From: Tenericutes bacterium MO-XQ
GTDB lineage: Bacteria; Bacillota_I; Bacilli_A; Acholeplasmatales; Acholeplasmataceae
NCBI GenBank assembly: GCA_002838185.1
Contig: CP017948.1
Span: forward strand, 1,612,001-1,676,000
DNA length: 64,000 nt
Reading direction: 5' to 3'
This document shows positions 1 to 8,118 of this stretch, piece after piece. The translations under genes were made by a program, and so were the position numbers. Position 1 is the first letter of the stretch; each line of letters starts with the position of its first letter. The notes beneath the pieces are model-generated. The model saw only the letters and a program-made list of their open reading frames with translations. It searched no databases and was not told the origin of the DNA.

Positions 1-870
1 ATCATCTCTTAATGTGATTGTCCATTTTCTAGCATAAGTCTTACCATTGATTTCTTCACCATTAACAGGTTGTGGTAATGATTCAGCTAATTCTGGAAGA
101 ATTTCATAACCAGTTTTTGTTGAATCAAAGAAGAAATTGTATAATCCACCTTTGAATAAATCAACAAAATCTGAAGTTGCTGAGTCATCAGCGTTCCATG
201 GATTTAATGATGTTGGGTCAGTGCTATAAGCAGCTCTCCAAGTGTATTCTCCAGCATTACCATAAGTTGATCCATACATTAATACGTTTGAATCATCTTC
301 GCTAAATTGTGAGAATCCTGTACCAAATCCTAAAACACCATTATAAGTTGGGCTGAATAATTGTGTTCTTTCAGAATACATAACTCTGTTAGCACCTGTA
401 TATAGTGGTACCCCAGCGTATACGTTTTCTAATAGATAACGTTCAGCTGCTGCGAATAAAATATCTTTTTGTTCCGCAGGTAATTTAGATAAATCAACTC
501 CACCTAAATATTGTGCAAGTGGGTAATCCTCTAAAGCACGATCACTAACTGTTACACTTCTAGTTGCAGTAGCGACGTTACCAGCGCTATCTTCAACTTC
601 GTAAACCACAGTGTAGTTACCTACTTCTTCATTGTTAACGTTATTTGTTTTAACAACGATATCAGCAGTTAAATCTCCGTCTTCTTCGTCTGTAGCGCTA
701 ACTCCAGCAAGTGGGTCAAATTCATCGAATAATACGATTGCTACAGCGCTAGTTCCTGAGAATGTTGGTTTAGCATCAACAACTTCAGGTTCGTCTTCAC
801 CACATGCAACTACAGTGAGTGCAGTAAGTAAAAGAATAAATACAACAAGCAATTTTTTTGGAAATTTCAT
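1..870 (-). CDS. Oligopeptide ABC transporter substrate-binding lipoprotein with Ig-like N-terminal domain (partial, C-terminus outside window)
   Basis: The gene runs off the left edge; 290 codons are visible. It opens with a lipoprotein signal (MKFPKKLLVVFILL, lipobox LTVVAC, Cys about residue 23) that would anchor it to the outer face of the membrane. Residues about 30-108 look like a DUF5011/bacterial Ig-like domain (SATDEEDGDL and YEVEDSAGN motifs). From about residue 130 the protein resembles a family 5 solute-binding protein of the OppA/DppA type (TDPTSLNPWNADDSATSDF, TYARKWTITLRDD). Such proteins deliver peptides to an Opp/Dpp permease, which would lie beyond the edge. The start is fixed by AAAGGAGAGAG just upstream. 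An Ig module ahead of the binding domain is unusual for the family. The substrate cannot be told from sequence. Confidence 0.85.
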   Translation of the reverse strand, partial: MKFPKKLLVVFILLLTALTVVACGEDEPEVVDAKPTFSGTSAVAIVLFDEFDPLAGVSATDEEDGDLTADIVVKTNNVNNEEVGNYTVVYEVEDSAGNVATATRSVTVSDRALEDYPLAQYLGGVDLSKLPAEQKDILFAAAERYLLENVYAGVPLYTGANRVMYSERTQLFSPTYNGVLGFGTGFSQFSEDDSNVLMYGSTYGNAGEYTWRAAYSTDPTSLNPWNADDSATSDFVDLFKGGLYNFFFDSTKTGYEILPELAESLPQPVNGEEINGKTYARKWTITLRDD

Positions 871-908
871 TTTCTCTCTCCTTTTCTTTTGAAAATTGAT
901 TATGTTTA

Positions 909-937
909 ATTATACCAAAAAATATTTAAAAGTACAA
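909..937 (-). promoter_or_regulatory. Sigma-A type promoter of the solute-binding lipoprotein
   Basis: On the minus strand a -35 box TTGTAC (932-937) is followed by a 17-base spacer and a consensus -10 box TATAAT (909-914). It sits about 40 bases upstream of the start codon of the OppA-like gene. Assigned by pattern only. Confidence 0.7.
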
Positions 938-956
938 TATCAAGCGAAAAAACTAC

Positions 957-971
957 TTGAAAACGTTTTCT
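957..971. promoter_or_regulatory. cre-type catabolite control site
   Basis: TTGAAAACGTTTTCT fits the CcpA operator consensus WTGNAANCGNWNNCW at every defined position and is nearly palindromic. It lies 19 bases upstream of the -35 box of the OppA-like lipoprotein gene, a position where CcpA usually activates rather than represses. No ccpA gene is visible in this window, so the regulator is inferred. Confidence 0.55.
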
Positions 972-1023
972 GGTGCATATAATTCAAACACTTTCTAAAT
1001 TATTTCATGTTTTTTTTACAATT

Positions 1024-3660
1024 TTATGCAACTTCAGCTAATATATCTAATATTTTTTGAGCATTATATAAATCTGGAGTAAATAAATCATAATCAGGTT
1101 CGATACCAAACTCGTTATGATGATATACATATGGATCTTCATCAGTTCCTGAGCCTGTACGATATGCACTCACATTATTCGAACTCATTGTAAATGCTGT
1201 ACCATTTGGTAATAATATTGGAGTGATTGACGAAGCACCACCACCAGATTGAACACCAATAACAGGACCCAAATTATTCTCTTTAAATATAGTCGCTAAT
1301 GAGTTCGCTGCACTAAATGTAACTCTTGATGTTAATAATGACCATTTTAAATTGGGATAAGTAGGTACACCATTAATAACAACATAGTTACTAGAAGTTC
1401 CACCTGTATCATTATCAATACCAGAGACTCTAAATGGTTGATCAGTAACAAATCCAACGATTCTATATAATGCTCCTACATTTCCACCAGTATTATATGT
1501 TAGATCGATAGTAACGCTTTCTAAAACATTAGTTTCAGCTAATACTTGTTCCATCGTATATTCCATATAGATTGCACTATCTGCATCAATCAAATATTGT
1601 ACATCCATAGGTACTGGCCAAGATGCTGCATAACTTACTGGAAGATCATCTGCAACTCCAATGTATAATAAATCATATCCTGCATCATATCCTAATAAAA
1701 CCATGTAATCTACATTATCTACAGTCTTTTTGTAATATCCGCCTGCTTTACTTGGATAGCTTGTCGGTTCTTGAACTAATTCATAGCCAAAATCAACTAA
1801 AGCTTGCTTATATGTTTCTACATAAGACAATTCAGAACCTTTAATCAATAGTTCCAATAAGGCTGTATCTTGTGATGAACTATTATAATAATAAAATTTA
1901 CTACCAGATGTTACTGGAGGTAATATTGTACTACCATCGTCTACATCAAAAATATCAGCAACTGCACTAGGATCATGAAGAAGTGTTTCTTCAATATCTG
2001 CAGTGACAAATCCATCTAAGGTAATAACAACACTTGTTTTAGCATCATCTAAGAACCAATAGTTTGGTCTACTATCTCCCCAAACAGTTTCGATAACATC
2101 TTGAACATCCCATAAACCATCGTTACTTGTATACCCATACCATGCTTGACCTCTAGTACCTAATTGTGAGATGGCACTTAATATGGGACCTTCATACGTT
2201 GGATCATTATAATAAGAAGGATATCCATAACTGGTATGAAGCTCATCTATTTCCTTATAAATAAAATTAAATAGTGAGTTGTCAAAGTTTCTCGCATCAG
2301 TTGTCAAAAGCCCATCCAAATTATTCATTAATACATCTTTATATGTTTCTACATTTCTTATATCTTTTAAACCATAGAAGTAATCTAAATCAAACGCTAA
2401 CATATTATAATTATGAATGGCTAAGTCAACTGGAAGTGATTCTCCATTTGCAGAACTTGTCTTCATTGTCATATACTCATCAGATTCTGCATCTGGTAAT
2501 GAATAAATACCAAATAATCCATCTTGGTTGTAGTACACATTATAGTAACTAGAACCAGCAAAAAGTTGGTTCACTACATAATAAGGAAGCAAAATCTCAT
2601 TATTATACATCACCATATCTAAATTATATAAACTTAAATCATATACAATATCATCTCCTTCATCAAATGATGCATCTGGATTATTGTAATCATAATCGAT
2701 ATGTCTACCATAATTTGTTTCAGTTGTATAAACATATGCCCAGTAAAATCCTGGATCATTTGTTGTGATGGTTTGATTAGAAACATCAAGTGTGACGATT
2801 AAATCATATGTTTCATCGAAATCTTTATCATAATATTGATAAAATATCTCTAATGAATCTGTATCTTGAGTAAATGTAAACATGACATCTGGGTCAACAA
2901 ATCCTTCAAGCAATCCTAAGAAATCAACTACATTAACATAAGGAACATGTCCTTCATTCTCAAAATAAAGATTAATTTGTCCATCAGCAACATCATATTC
3001 TGTCGTTAAGTTGGTAAAATCAACAGTTCTCACTGTTTCAATCACTACAGGTTCATAAACTGGAATGGTTACATCAATCATTTCCTTAACTGTCGTACCA
3101 TTAAGTTTAAAAGTTGCTTCTATCTGTTGAGTCTCAGATTCAGATCCTTCATATAAAGGTAATATAAGTCCATAAAAAGATACATTATCAGCACTTGTTT
3201 TCCAGGTTATTCGACTACCATTAGTTCCTCTTGTCGAAAGATTTAGTTGATAATCACTTAAATATAGATTATCTTTAACTTCTTGAATATCAAGTTCAAT
3301 TAATTCTTGATCTGTAGGTCCTACTTCTTCCCATAAAGCTGTCAAAGTTATGTCAGCTGTTACTAAAGTTTGAAAATCATAGGCAACATTCGAATCATCA
3401 AGGTACCAGTAAACAAAAGTAAATCCTTCTTTTGTTGGATCAGTTGGTTCTGATACAGCAGTTTCTTCATCTACAGTAACTGCTTCAACTGAACTACCTC
3501 CATCTGAATCAAATGTCACCACATATGTGATTGGGTCTACAGGGTCCGTTGGATCCGTAGGATCATTAGGGTCTTCTCCAGTTTCACATGCAACTAATGT
3601 AAAGATTAAAAGTAACATGAAGATACTAAAAGAAAACTTTTTAATAAAAGTTTGTGTCAT
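1024..3660 (-). CDS. Modular surface lipoprotein with S41-peptidase-like C-terminal domain
   Basis: This 878-residue protein begins with a lipoprotein signal peptide ending in LVAC and a short DPTDPTDPVDP linker. Residues about 45-112 form a Listeria-Bacteroides (InlB B-type) repeat with the typical FDSDGGS, GFTFVYWY and LTALW motifs. Residues about 125-205 look like an atrophied bacterial Ig domain. The last third resembles the S41 (C-terminal processing/tricorn) peptidase fold, with ESVTIDLTYNTGGN near residue 715 and VTFSAANSLATIFKENN near 783, where the first Ser matches the family nucleophile. The expected Lys about 25 residues later is not obvious, so a tricorn-like or inactive form is possible. 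An AGAAAGGAAA ribosome site supports the start. It probably acts outside the cell; the substrate is unknown. Confidence 0.75.
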   Translation of the reverse strand: MTQTFIKKFSFSIFMLLLIFTLVACETGEDPNDPTDPTDPVDPITYVVTFDSDGGSSVEAVTVDEETAVSEPTDPTKEGFTFVYWYLDDSNVAYDFQTLVTADITLTALWEEVGPTDQELIELDIQEVKDNLYLSDYQLNLSTRGTNGSRITWKTSADNVSFYGLILPLYEGSESETQQIEATFKLNGTTVKEMIDVTIPVYEPVVIETVRTVDFTNLTTEYDVADGQINLYFENEGHVPYVNVVDFLGLLEGFVDPDVMFTFTQDTDSLEIFYQYYDKDFDETYDLIVTLDVSNQTITTNDPGFYWAYVYTTETNYGRHIDYDYNNPDASFDEGDDIVYDLSLYNLDMVMYNNEILLPYYVVNQLFAGSSYYNVYYNQDGLFGIYSLPDAESDEYMTMKTSSANGESLPVDLAIHNYNMLAFDLDYFYGLKDIRNVETYKDVLMNNLDGLLTTDARNFDNSLFNFIYKEIDELHTSYGYPSYYNDPTYEGPILSAISQLGTRGQAWYGYTSNDGLWDVQDVIETVWGDSRPNYWFLDDAKTSVVITLDGFVTADIEETLLHDPSAVADIFDVDDGSTILPPVTSGSKFYYYNSSSQDTALLELLIKGSELSYVETYKQALVDFGYELVQEPTSYPSKAGGYYKKTVDNVDYMVLLGYDAGYDLLYIGVADDLPVSYAASWPVPMDVQYLIDADSAIYMEYTMEQVLAETNVLESVTIDLTYNTGGNVGALYRIVGFVTDQPFRVSGIDNDTGGTSSNYVVINGVPTYPNLKWSLLTSRVTFSAANSLATIFKENNLGPVIGVQSGGGASSITPILLPNGTAFTMSSNNVSAYRTGSGTDEDPYVYHHNEFGIEPDYDLFTPDLYNAQKILDILAEVA

Positions 3661-3693
3661 GTATAAATTTCCTTTCTGTTATTCTTTTATATT

Positions 3694-3721
3694 ATTTTAA
3701 TCTTTTTTATCTAAAAGTCAA
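3694..3721 (-). promoter_or_regulatory. Promoter of the S41-like lipoprotein gene
   Basis: The minus strand shows -35 TTGACT (3716-3721), a 16-base spacer and -10 TAAAAT (3694-3699), just downstream of the nifJ terminator and about 35 bases before the start codon. Confidence 0.55.
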
Positions 3722-3734
3722 AACTTTTTTAATA

Positions 3735-3771
3735 AAAAAACTGTATCATGCATAGCATCATACAGTTTTTT
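3735..3771 (-). terminator. Rho-independent terminator after nifJ
   Basis: Two 17-base arms (3735-3751 and 3755-3771) pair with one internal C-C mismatch around a 3-base loop, and end in a run of six T on either strand. It follows the nifJ stop codon on the minus strand. Confidence 0.8.
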
Positions 3772-3787
3772 ACATTGTTTTTACTTT

Positions 3788-6700
3788 TTATTCTTGATCA
3801 AGTGAGTAATCCATTGCAAGGTATCTTTGATACATCTTCCAACGTTTCTTCGCATCTTGCATGTTCTTATCTAATAATTCAGCAGCATGATCTGGGTTGA
3901 TTTGTGCAAGTTGTGAGTATCTTGCTTCATTAAGTAGATAGTCATGATATTTATCCCATACAGGAGGTCTTGAGTCAACTTGGAATGGATTCTTACCTTC
4001 AACTTCTCTTCTTGGGTCGAATCTAAATGTTGGCCAATATCCACATTCAACTGCTAATTTACCTTGAGCAGCAGAATTTGTTAACCCACCCTTGATTCCA
4101 TGTTCAATACATGGTGAGTATGCGATAACGATTGATGGACCATCATAGCTTTCAGCTTCTTTCATTGCTTTAACAACTTGAGCTTGTGAAGCACCTGAAG
4201 ATACTTGAGCAACATAAACATGTCCATAGCTCATAGCGATTGCAGCTAAGTCTTTTTTCTTCGTGTTCTTACCAGCAGCTGTAAACTTAGCAATTGATCC
4301 TGTTGGAGCTGATTTAGATGATTGACCACCAGTGTTTGAATAAACTTCAGTATCTAATACTAAGATATTAACGTCTTCAGCATTTGCCATAACATGGTCA
4401 ATACCACCGTAACCAATATCGTAAGCCCAACCGTCTCCACCAACGATCCATTGTGAAACTTTCACAAAGTAGTCTTTGATGTCAAGTAAGTCTTTTGCGA
4501 ATGGTTTATCAATCTTTTCAAGTTCTTTAACCATTTCTGGTTTTAATCTTCTTGTGATTGATGCATCTTTTCTATTTTCAATCCATTCTTTAGCTAATGC
4601 TTGAAGTGATTCAGGCATTTCTTCCATATGGTCAGCTAATAATGTTTGAACTCTATCTCTTACTGTTTCATAAGCGATTCTCATACCGAAACCAAACTCA
4701 GCATTATCTTCGAATAATGAGTTTGCCCATGCTGGACCAAAGCCTTCAGCATTTGTCGTATATGGAGTTGCAGGGAATGATCCACCATAAATTGATGAAC
4801 ATCCTGTTGCATTTGCAATCACTAAATGATCTCCATAAAGTTGAGTAAGTGCTTTAATGTATGGTGTTTCACCACATCCAGCACATGCTCCAGAGAATTC
4901 AAATAGAGGTTGTCTGAAACTTAAGTTCTTAGGATTGTTATCTCCTAAATCTTTATATGTAACTTCATTGAAGAAATAATCTGCAGTTTCTTGGCTACCT
5001 TTAGCAAGTTCATCACCAATTGGTACCATTGCAAGTGATTTTTCTTTTGTAGGACATACTTCAACACAGACACCACATTCTGTACAGTCAAGTGTTGATA
5101 CTTGAATTGAGAATTTGTAGCCTGCCATATCTTTACCTTTAGCGTCAATGAATTTAGCGCCTTCCGGTGCGTTAGCTGCTTCTTGATCATCTGCTAAGAA
5201 TGATCTAATAACACCATGTGGACATGCGAACACACATTGGTTACATTGAATACAGTTTTCACTTCTCCATTCAGGAACGTAATTAGCGATACCACGTTTT
5301 TCATAAGCTGAAGCACCATTTTCCATGTGTGCATCTTCATATCCTAAGAATGCAGATACTGGAAGTGAATCCCCTTCAATCGCGTTAACGATATCAGCAA
5401 TTTTCTTAACGAAATCTGGACGGTTGTCGTTTGCAGCTTCTGCTTCATCAGTAAGTGTAGCCCATTCTGGTTTTACATCAACTTTAACGATGTGTTTATA
5501 TCCAGCATCGATTGCTTCTTCATTAAGCTTAACGATTGCATCACCTTTACGGCCATAAGTCTTCTTCGCATAAGCTTTCATTAATTCATTAGCTTTTTCT
5601 GCGTCCATTAAGTGTTCATTTAATTTAAAGAATGCAGATTGCATGATTGTATTGATACGACGACCTAATCCAATTTCATAAGCTAAGTCAACAGCATTGA
5701 TGATATAGAAGTTAGCTTTTTTAATTGCTAATTGACGTTTAACCTTATTAGGTAATAACGTTTCAATATCTTCTGCAGGTGTTTGTGTATTAAGTAAGAA
5801 TGTTCCACCTTGCTTTAATCCTTTTAACATATCATATTTTCTTAGATAAGTATCTGTAGAACATGATACGAAGTTAGGATAGTTAACTAAGTAAGTTGAA
5901 CGAATTGGCTTGTCAGAAAATCTTAAGTGCATACGTGTTACACCACCAGCTTTTTTAGAGTCATATGACGCATAAGCTTGTGAATATAAATCTGTATTAT
6001 CGCCGATAATCTTAGTAATATTCTTAGAAGCCCCAACTGTACCATCAGAACCTAATCCGAAGAATAATAATTCTGTTGTGTTAGCATCAGTTAAGTCTAA
6101 TGTCTTATCATAAGTAATTGATGTATGTGTAACATCATCATCAATACCGATGGTGAATTGATCTTTTTGAGCACCAGCCATGTTCTCAAATACTGAGACA
6201 ACCATTGATGGTGTTGTATCTTTTGATGATAATCCGTAAACGCCACCTAAAATCATTGGTGCATCATCAGAATTATAGTAAACAGATTTAACATCTAAGT
6301 ATAATGGGTTGCCAGTTGCTCCTGGTTCCATTGTTCTGTCTAACACTGTAATTCTCTTAACAGTCTTAGGCATTTTGTCTAAGAAATACTTAGTACTAAA
6401 TGGTCTATATAAATGAACAGTTAGTAAACCAACTTTCTTGCCTTTACCTACTAAATAATCAATTGATTGTTTAGCTGATTCACACACAGAACCCATAGCG
6501 ATGATAACATCAGTTGCATCTTTATCACCATAATAAGTAAATGGTGCATAATCTCTACCAGTCACCTTAGAGATTTCTTGCATGTACTCATTAACGATGT
6601 CAGGTACTTGTGCATAGTGTGACGATTGCAATACCTTAGTTTGGAAATATACGTCATCACTTTGAGCTGTACCACGAGTCACAGGTCTTTCAGGATTCAA

Positions 6701-7327
6701 TCCTTTTTGTCTGAACTTCGCAACAGCTTCTTTATCTAATAAACGATCAAATACTTCATAATCTAATACTTCGATTGATTGCACTTCGTGTGAAGTTCTA
6801 AATCCATCAAAGAAATGAACGAATGGAATACTTGATTTGATTGCTGCTAAATGTGCAATCCCTGCTAAATCCATTGAAGACTGAACAGATGTTGATGCTA
6901 AAAACGCAAACCCTGTTTGTCTTGCTGCCATAACGTCTTGGTGGTCACCAAAGATTGATAATGCTTGAGCAGCAATTGATCTAGCCGCAACATGAATAAC
7001 ACCTGGTAACATTTGACCAGCAATTTTATACATGTTAGGAATCTTTAATAATAAACCTTGTGATGCAGTGTATGTTGTAGTCAAAACACCCATTTGTAAT
7101 GACCCGTGCACTGTACCAGCAGCGCCTGCCTCACTTTGCATTTCGATAATCTTCACAGGCATACCGAATAAATTCTTTTTACCTGCAGAAGCCCAAAGGT
7201 CAACGTATTGTGCCATTGGTGAGGATGGTGTAATTGGATATATACCAGCAACTTCTGTAAATGCATATGAGCAATATGCTGCTGCTTCGTTACCATCCAT
7301 TGATTTAATAACTTTTTTAGCTACCAT
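3788..7327 (-). CDS. nifJ: Pyruvate:ferredoxin (flavodoxin) oxidoreductase
   Basis: The 1179-residue single-chain enzyme oxidises pyruvate with CoA to acetyl-CoA and CO2, passing electrons to ferredoxin or flavodoxin in the cytoplasm. Domains are in the usual order: N-terminal pyruvate/TPP pyrimidine domain (GIYPITPSSPMAQYVD), a transketolase C-like domain, a central ferredoxin module with two [4Fe-4S] motifs (CIQCNQCVFACP and CTECGVCVEVCP), then the TPP pyrophosphate domain (GDGWAYDIGYGGIDHV, DTEVYSNTGGQ). CAGCG near residue 820 supplies further cluster ligands. Length matches the family. AGGAGGAA precedes the ATG. It lies 25 bases after bcp and probably shares its transcript. It points to anaerobic fermentative pyruvate metabolism. 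Confidence 0.97.
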   Translation of the reverse strand: MVAKKVIKSMDGNEAAAYCSYAFTEVAGIYPITPSSPMAQYVDLWASAGKKNLFGMPVKIIEMQSEAGAAGTVHGSLQMGVLTTTYTASQGLLLKIPNMYKIAGQMLPGVIHVAARSIAAQALSIFGDHQDVMAARQTGFAFLASTSVQSSMDLAGIAHLAAIKSSIPFVHFFDGFRTSHEVQSIEVLDYEVFDRLLDKEAVAKFRQKGLNPERPVTRGTAQSDDVYFQTKVLQSSHYAQVPDIVNEYMQEISKVTGRDYAPFTYYGDKDATDVIIAMGSVCESAKQSIDYLVGKGKKVGLLTVHLYRPFSTKYFLDKMPKTVKRITVLDRTMEPGATGNPLYLDVKSVYYNSDDAPMILGGVYGLSSKDTTPSMVVSVFENMAGAQKDQFTIGIDDDVTHTSITYDKTLDLTDANTTELLFFGLGSDGTVGASKNITKIIGDNTDLYSQAYASYDSKKAGGVTRMHLRFSDKPIRSTYLVNYPNFVSCSTDTYLRKYDMLKGLKQGGTFLLNTQTPAEDIETLLPNKVKRQLAIKKANFYIINAVDLAYEIGLGRRINTIMQSAFFKLNEHLMDAEKANELMKAYAKKTYGRKGDAIVKLNEEAIDAGYKHIVKVDVKPEWATLTDEAEAANDNRPDFVKKIADIVNAIEGDSLPVSAFLGYEDAHMENGASAYEKRGIANYVPEWRSENCIQCNQCVFACPHGVIRSFLADDQEAANAPEGAKFIDAKGKDMAGYKFSIQVSTLDCTECGVCVEVCPTKEKSLAMVPIGDELAKGSQETADYFFNEVTYKDLGDNNPKNLSFRQPLFEFSGACAGCGETPYIKALTQLYGDHLVIANATGCSSIYGGSFPATPYTTNAEGFGPAWANSLFEDNAEFGFGMRIAYETVRDRVQTLLADHMEEMPESLQALAKEWIENRKDASITRRLKPEMVKELEKIDKPFAKDLLDIKDYFVKVSQWIVGGDGWAYDIGYGGIDHVMANAEDVNILVLDTEVYSNTGGQSSKSAPTGSIAKFTAAGKNTKKKDLAAIAMSYGHVYVAQVSSGASQAQVVKAMKEAESYDGPSIVIAYSPCIEHGIKGGLTNSAAQGKLAVECGYWPTFRFDPRREVEGKNPFQVDSRPPVWDKYHDYLLNEARYSQLAQINPDHAAELLDKNMQDAKKRWKMYQRYLAMDYSLDQE

Positions 7328-7352
7328 GAATACTTCCTCCTGATTCTAGTAT

Positions 7353-7808
7353 TTAACTTAATACTTCTAAAATCTCAGCTGCATTCTCATTTGGAGATGC
7401 CTTTTCGAACACGTGAGTGATGATACCTTCTTCATTTAAAATAAATGTAGAACGATTAACACCCATATATTTTCTACCGTACATGCTTTTTTCAACATAT
7501 ACTCCGAAATATGAACATACTTTTACATCCTCATCACTAAGTAAGATAAACGGCAAGTCATAATCTTCAACAAACTTTTTATGACTTTTAACGCTATCTT
7601 TGGAAATTCCAATGACGACGATGTCTTTTTCTTTAAACGCATCATATGAATCTCTAAATGCACACGCTTGTGCTGTACATCCAGAAGTGTTATCTTTTGG
7701 ATAAAAATAGATGACTACTTTCTTACCTAAATAATCTTTAAGGTTGTGTATTTTTCCATAAGCGTCAGGCAAAGAAAAATCCTGAACTTTTGTTCCTACC
7801 TTTAACAT
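7353..7808 (-). CDS. bcp: Thioredoxin-dependent peroxiredoxin, Bcp/PrxQ type
   Basis: This 151-residue peroxiredoxin reduces hydrogen peroxide and organic peroxides at the expense of thioredoxin. The peroxidatic Cys44 and resolving Cys49 lie five residues apart in NTSGCTAQACAFRD, the pattern of atypical 2-Cys PrxQ enzymes. I place the start at MLKVGTKVQDF because GGAGG lies six bases before it; an ATG 14 codons upstream would overlap the -10 box. It is the first gene before nifJ, and protecting an oxygen-sensitive iron-sulfur enzyme is a sensible reason for the pairing, though that is inference. Confidence 0.93.
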   Translation of the reverse strand: MLKVGTKVQDFSLPDAYGKIHNLKDYLGKKVVIYFYPKDNTSGCTAQACAFRDSYDAFKEKDIVVIGISKDSVKSHKKFVEDYDLPFILLSDEDVKVCSYFGVYVEKSMYGRKYMGVNRSTFILNEEGIITHVFEKASPNENAAEILEVLS

Positions 7809-7848
7809 AGTTAACCTCCATTTTTGATATGAGCATTTCCTACATTTC

Positions 7849-7877
7849 ATTATAACGCATTTAGGGGTTTTTTTTAA
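7849..7877 (-). promoter_or_regulatory. Promoter of the bcp-nifJ unit
   Basis: Minus strand -10 TATAAT (7849-7854) with a 17-base spacer to a poor -35 TTAAAA (7872-7877). Transcription from here would begin close to 7842, downstream of the alternative upstream bcp start codon. Confidence 0.5.
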
Positions 7878-7944
7878 GGTTTTCTCGAAATTTCACATAT
7901 ATTTAACAAAGTTTAAAAAGATTATAAACTTCGGCATTTCAAAT

Positions 7945-7966
7945 AAAAAAACGACAAAGTCGCTTC
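7945..7966 (-). terminator. Terminator after tRNA-Leu
   Basis: On the minus strand AAGCGAC, loop TTT and GTCGTTT form a short stem with one G-T pair, followed by further T residues, directly 3' of tRNA-Leu. Confidence 0.65.
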
Positions 7967-7977
7967 TTTTAAATAAG

Positions 7978-8062
7978 TGGTGCGGGTGACAGGAGTTGAA
8001 CCTGCACGCCGTAAGGCGCTAGATCCTAAGTCTAGTGCGTCTGCCAATTTCGCCACACCCGC
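7978..8062 (-). tRNA. tRNA-Leu (anticodon UAG)
   Basis: The minus strand folds as a class II tRNA: acceptor GCGGGTG pairs with CACCCGC, discriminator A and an encoded CCA. The anticodon loop CTTAGGA carries TAG, the variable arm is long (CGCCTTACGGCG) and the T arm reads GGTTCAA. Confidence 0.95.
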
Positions 8063-8071
8063 GCAAAAAGA

Positions 8072-8100
8072 ATTATACCTTTTTTTTAGAAAAGTGTCAA
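8072..8100 (-). promoter_or_regulatory. Strong promoter of tRNA-Leu
   Basis: Consensus -35 TTGACA (8095-8100) and -10 TATAAT (8072-8077) on the minus strand with a 17-base spacer, ten bases before the tRNA. Both hexamers are perfect. Confidence 0.85.
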
Positions 8101-8118
8101 TTCTTTTTTGAAATAATC

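Noticed and set aside
3541..3580. Short tandem repeat encoding Asp-Pro-Thr
   Set aside because: It is a low-complexity linker after the lipobox inside a coding gene, not a CRISPR or noncoding repeat.
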